From Candidatus Peribacteria bacterium RIFCSPHIGHO2_02_FULL_51_15 (GTDB lineage Bacteria; Patescibacteriota; Gracilibacteria; Peribacterales; Peribacteraceae), in the NCBI GenBank assembly GCA_001788965.1, contig MFXU01000047.1, positions 1 through 40,561 on the forward strand: 40,561 bases of DNA, read 5' to 3'. Within the stretch, counting starts at the first letter, position 1. Every line of letters begins with the position of its first letter. Of the stretch, positions 38,470-40,561 are shown in pieces. The position numbers and the translations under genes were made by a program. The notes under the pieces are model-generated. The model ran no database searches, had not been told where the DNA came from, and worked only from the letters and a program-made list of their open reading frames with translations.

Positions 38470-39618
38470 CTATCTGATCGCATACGGATGCACGATGGAG
38501 CCCAGACCGAAAACAGCTCCCAGTCCGAGAACGAGTATTGCCAGAAGAAGCAGCTTCCCGGCCCGGCCCATTTTGCCGGCTTCATATGCAGCCAAAGGAT
38601 AAACCGGCGTTATCGCCCGTCCGATGGAAGTGATCGAACCCCAGATATGCAGCGGCATAATAAGCATTATCGCCAGATATCCGCATAAAAGCGTGAGCGT
38701 AAGCGAGATTTTTGCTTTTTCACGCCAGGCGTTTTTTAGCGCGAGAACCGCGGCCGGGGCAACGAACAAAGCGAACAAGGCGACCGAAGAAAGCGTATAT
38801 ATCGAATAGCCTTTGGTCCCGAAAAGAATCGACAAAGGCGCGATCAAAGGCCAGGTCGCGTTGTCGCTGTTCACCAGGAACGGGATTGACCCGAATATTT
38901 TTGAAAGCAGCGCCTGCCAAAGTATGAAAACCGCAATCGCCGGTAAAGTCCAAAAAACCGAAGGCCTGTCCCGCCGCAAAGAAAACCAGATAAAAACCAT
39001 TACGACCAAAGGAAAATTGATTTCCCGGGTTATGACAAGCAGGCAAAGTAGCAAGCCGTTCCAAAAATCGATGCCTTCGCGCTTCTTGAGCCGTAACAAT
39101 AAAATCGTCAAAAGCGCGATATTCAGCGGTTCGGCGGTCGAGAAATGCAGCCCGATCAAAGCAGCCGGGGAGAAAGCCATAGCACAAGTCTGGAGGCCTT
39201 TTCCGGTCATCCGATAAGTCAGATACCCGCACATAAGAAGCGAAAAAACGGAAATCAAAAGGAACGTCCAGGGCAGCCAGGCGATATTGCCGAATGCGAG
39301 TATGAAAGCCAGAAACGGGTATAAAAATCGCTGATAAGCGTAGGCTCCGGGGGAAACCCCCTTGAGCTCGTTCCACCGATCGGGGCTAAGGAAGGCGGGA
39401 ATCCGTTGCGCAATGCGGAAATATTCGGCTCCGTCATACGAAGGCACTCCGAGCACGACGAAACCCGAAGGCAGTGACTGCTGATCTGCGACCTCTTTTC
39501 CCAGGTGGAAAAGCGCTGAAACCCGAAAACCGTAAGGATATATGTACCAGACAACGATTCCGGCAAGCAATATGCAGGCTAAAACGATAAAAGCCTTTGA
39601 TTTGGTTGCTGGTTTCAT
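38470..39618 (-). CDS. Polytopic membrane protein, GT-C glycosyltransferase-like
   Basis: 382 residues with about nine or ten helices. The first helix (AFIVLACILLAGIVVWYIYP) is followed by an extracytoplasmic loop with SYDGAEYFRIAQR, where an acidic pair after the first helix is typical of GT-C enzymes that use lipid-linked sugars. RREINFPL-like TREINFPLVVMVFIWF and later WGSITSIGRAITPVYPLAAY match DUF2029-like mannosyltransferase layouts. No firm family assignment; a role in envelope glycan assembly is inferred. Neighbouring methyltransferase and LCP genes suit an envelope theme. No Shine-Dalgarno; the start follows a TTAGCAAT repeat. Confidence 0.7.
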   Translation of the reverse strand: MKPATKSKAFIVLACILLAGIVVWYIYPYGFRVSALFHLGKEVADQQSLPSGFVVLGVPSYDGAEYFRIAQRIPAFLSPDRWNELKGVSPGAYAYQRFLYPFLAFILAFGNIAWLPWTFLLISVFSLLMCGYLTYRMTGKGLQTCAMAFSPAALIGLHFSTAEPLNIALLTILLLRLKKREGIDFWNGLLLCLLVITREINFPLVVMVFIWFSLRRDRPSVFWTLPAIAVFILWQALLSKIFGSIPFLVNSDNATWPLIAPLSILFGTKGYSIYTLSSVALFALFVAPAAVLALKNAWREKAKISLTLTLLCGYLAIMLIMPLHIWGSITSIGRAITPVYPLAAYEAGKMGRAGKLLLLAILVLGLGAVFGLGSIVHPYAIR

Positions 39619-39619
39619 C

Positions 39620-39706
39620 TGAGCAATTGCTAAATTGTTAAACTGTTAGAAATAACTTGCGCTTCGCTTGTAAACAATTTAGCCATTTAACAATTTAACA
39701 ATTTGG
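39620..39706. repeat. TTAGCAAT-word inverted repeat
   Basis: GCAATTGCTAAATTGTTAAAC on the left (in part) and CAATTTAGCCATTTAACAAT plus TTAACAATTTGG on the right, around ACTTGCGCTTCGCTTG. Same plan as at 3885-3973 and 24463-24563. Confidence 0.8.
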
Positions 39707-39709
39707 TAG

Positions 39710-40366
39710 TTACTTGGCAGCCTTATTGTCCAATCTTGTTTGGATTTGCATGATCGGACTCCCCTCGGGCTTGCTCAAAACATAATGCTGCGGTGAGCCG
39801 GTTTTTTCCGCGACGTAAGATATCTGGTAAGTGAGAAACGGCAGGCGCGGGAGAAAAAAAGTCCACTTTACAATGATCAGCGAAAAGAAATTGCCGATTT
39901 CACTGAATAACCTGAATCCCGTCCGCTCCAGTATGTTCCGCATGTTTATGCGGGTAAAAGACATGAAATGGCCTTCCTGCCGCGCTTTCATCCGCGGAAA
40001 CTTCACGAGAAGATTCTGCATGTATTCCCAGTAATAATACGGATTCGGAGTGCTGACAATCAGCGTGCCGCCAGGCTTTAGGACCCGGTTTGCCTCGCAA
40101 AGCATGGCCATGGGATTGGCCACATGCTCGATGACGTCATTTGCCAGAACGGTGTCGAAAAATTCATCGGGGTACGGGATCCGCTCGGTATTGAGATCCG
40201 TTTGCTTAAGCTCTACATAATTCGGCAGCCGGTCAGCCGGCAGCGGTACGGAAATGTCTATGCCGTAAAGATTTTTGCTTACCCTGTTCGGAAATTCACT
40301 GTATCCGATATCCAGGGTCCTGCCCCGGACAAAGCGGTCCTGCGCGATATGTTTACGATGAGGCAT
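39710..40366 (-). CDS. SAM-dependent methyltransferase (Methyltransf_11 type)
   Basis: 218 residues, class I methyltransferase fold. The SAM loop is shortened: GRTLDIGYSEFPNRV takes the place of VLDxGxGxG, with one Gly missing from the usual three. Then NLYGIDIS (acidic end of beta-2), DLNTERIPYPDEFFDTVLAND (motif II), EHVANPMAMLCEANRVLKPG and GTLIVSTPN follow the family closely. The C-terminal third is hydrophobic and may lie on the membrane (LIIVKWTFFLPRLPF). Substrate unknown; relatives often modify glycans or lipids. TAAGAT at 40375-40380 lies eight bases before the ATG. Confidence 0.85.
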   Translation of the reverse strand: MPHRKHIAQDRFVRGRTLDIGYSEFPNRVSKNLYGIDISVPLPADRLPNYVELKQTDLNTERIPYPDEFFDTVLANDVIEHVANPMAMLCEANRVLKPGGTLIVSTPNPYYYWEYMQNLLVKFPRMKARQEGHFMSFTRINMRNILERTGFRLFSEIGNFFSLIIVKWTFFLPRLPFLTYQISYVAEKTGSPQHYVLSKPEGSPIMQIQTRLDNKAAK

Positions 40367-40470
40367 CCACAGTCATCTTACATCTTACGTCTTGTCTCTT
40401 ACATCTATGCAAAACAATATTGATTTTGGATATTTTTGGATAAAATTAAAACCGCATCAATACTCAGCTG

Positions 40471-40561
40471 ATACCACTTCGCGTTTAAAACGTTCTTAAT
40501 CAGACGCGCTGGCGGTATGGAGTTCTTGGCTTGAGTAAACGCTACGCGGTACGAGATGATG
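40471..40561 (+). mobile_element. 137-bp inverted-repeat element, copy 4 (cut by window end)
   Basis: The first 91 bases are identical to copies 1-3. It lies in an intergenic gap upstream of the methyltransferase start; the left flank is TCAGCTG. Confidence 0.85.

Overview
The window reads as a chromosomal stretch of a small-genome bacterium, most likely a member of the Patescibacteria (Candidate Phyla Radiation). This is inference: gene content is housekeeping with short spacers, ComEC lacks its usual C-terminal domain, there are LytR-CpsA-Psr and SLH-type envelope proteins, ribosome binding sites are almost absent, and the standard genetic code is used (TGA acts as stop). No rRNA, CRISPR array or transposase gene is present.

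Layout. 1-5.3 kb: end of secF, trigger factor, a convergent Rel-type (p)ppGpp synthetase, then the rplJ-rplL operon behind an L10 leader with an attenuator hairpin. 5.3-11 kb: a divergent PAP2 protein, a zinc-ribbon protein with a structured leader, a D-2-hydroxyacid dehydrogenase, an LCP protein, a membrane protein and lexA with its own operators. 11-20.3 kb: valS, a probable small RNA, two unknown small genes, an FmdB-type zinc ribbon fused to an Asn-Pro tail, a K+ channel, and pnp downstream of rpsO. 20.3-29.2 kb: an RmuC-like gene behind a LexA-type operator, a branched-chain-type attenuator with a leader peptide ahead of an unknown 75-residue gene, pcrA/uvrD, a secreted protein, rsmA-comEC, a membrane-anchored methyltransferase and tRNA-Glu. 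29.2-40.5 kb: two GIY-YIG proteins, a two-gene operon for a 1046-residue cysteine-rich SLH surface protein, a frameshifted ACT-domain gene, a Pif1-like helicase, a ferritin-VIT membrane protein, a GT-C-like membrane protein and a methyltransferase.

Three things stand out above the gene list. First, repeats are everywhere: an identical 137-bp element with terminal inverted repeats (three full copies and one cut by the window edge, one of which supplies the stop codon of valS), short-word tandem arrays arranged as inverted repeats in most intergenic gaps, a GC-rich hairpin family ending in GCTGCTGA, and repeat-derived in-frame insertions or tails in ValS, RsmA, L10, an FmdB-type protein and possibly PNPase and PcrA. 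Second, many start codons lie only 6-9 bases after a -10-like hexamer and lack a Shine-Dalgarno sequence, pointing to widespread leaderless mRNAs. Third, there is readable regulation: a shared 16-bp LexA-type operator at lexA and the rmuC-like gene, and a complete Leu/Val attenuator in front of a gene with no visible link to amino acid synthesis.

Starts were chosen from family alignment by eye and, where possible, promoter position. No database search was run, so family names rest on recognised motifs.
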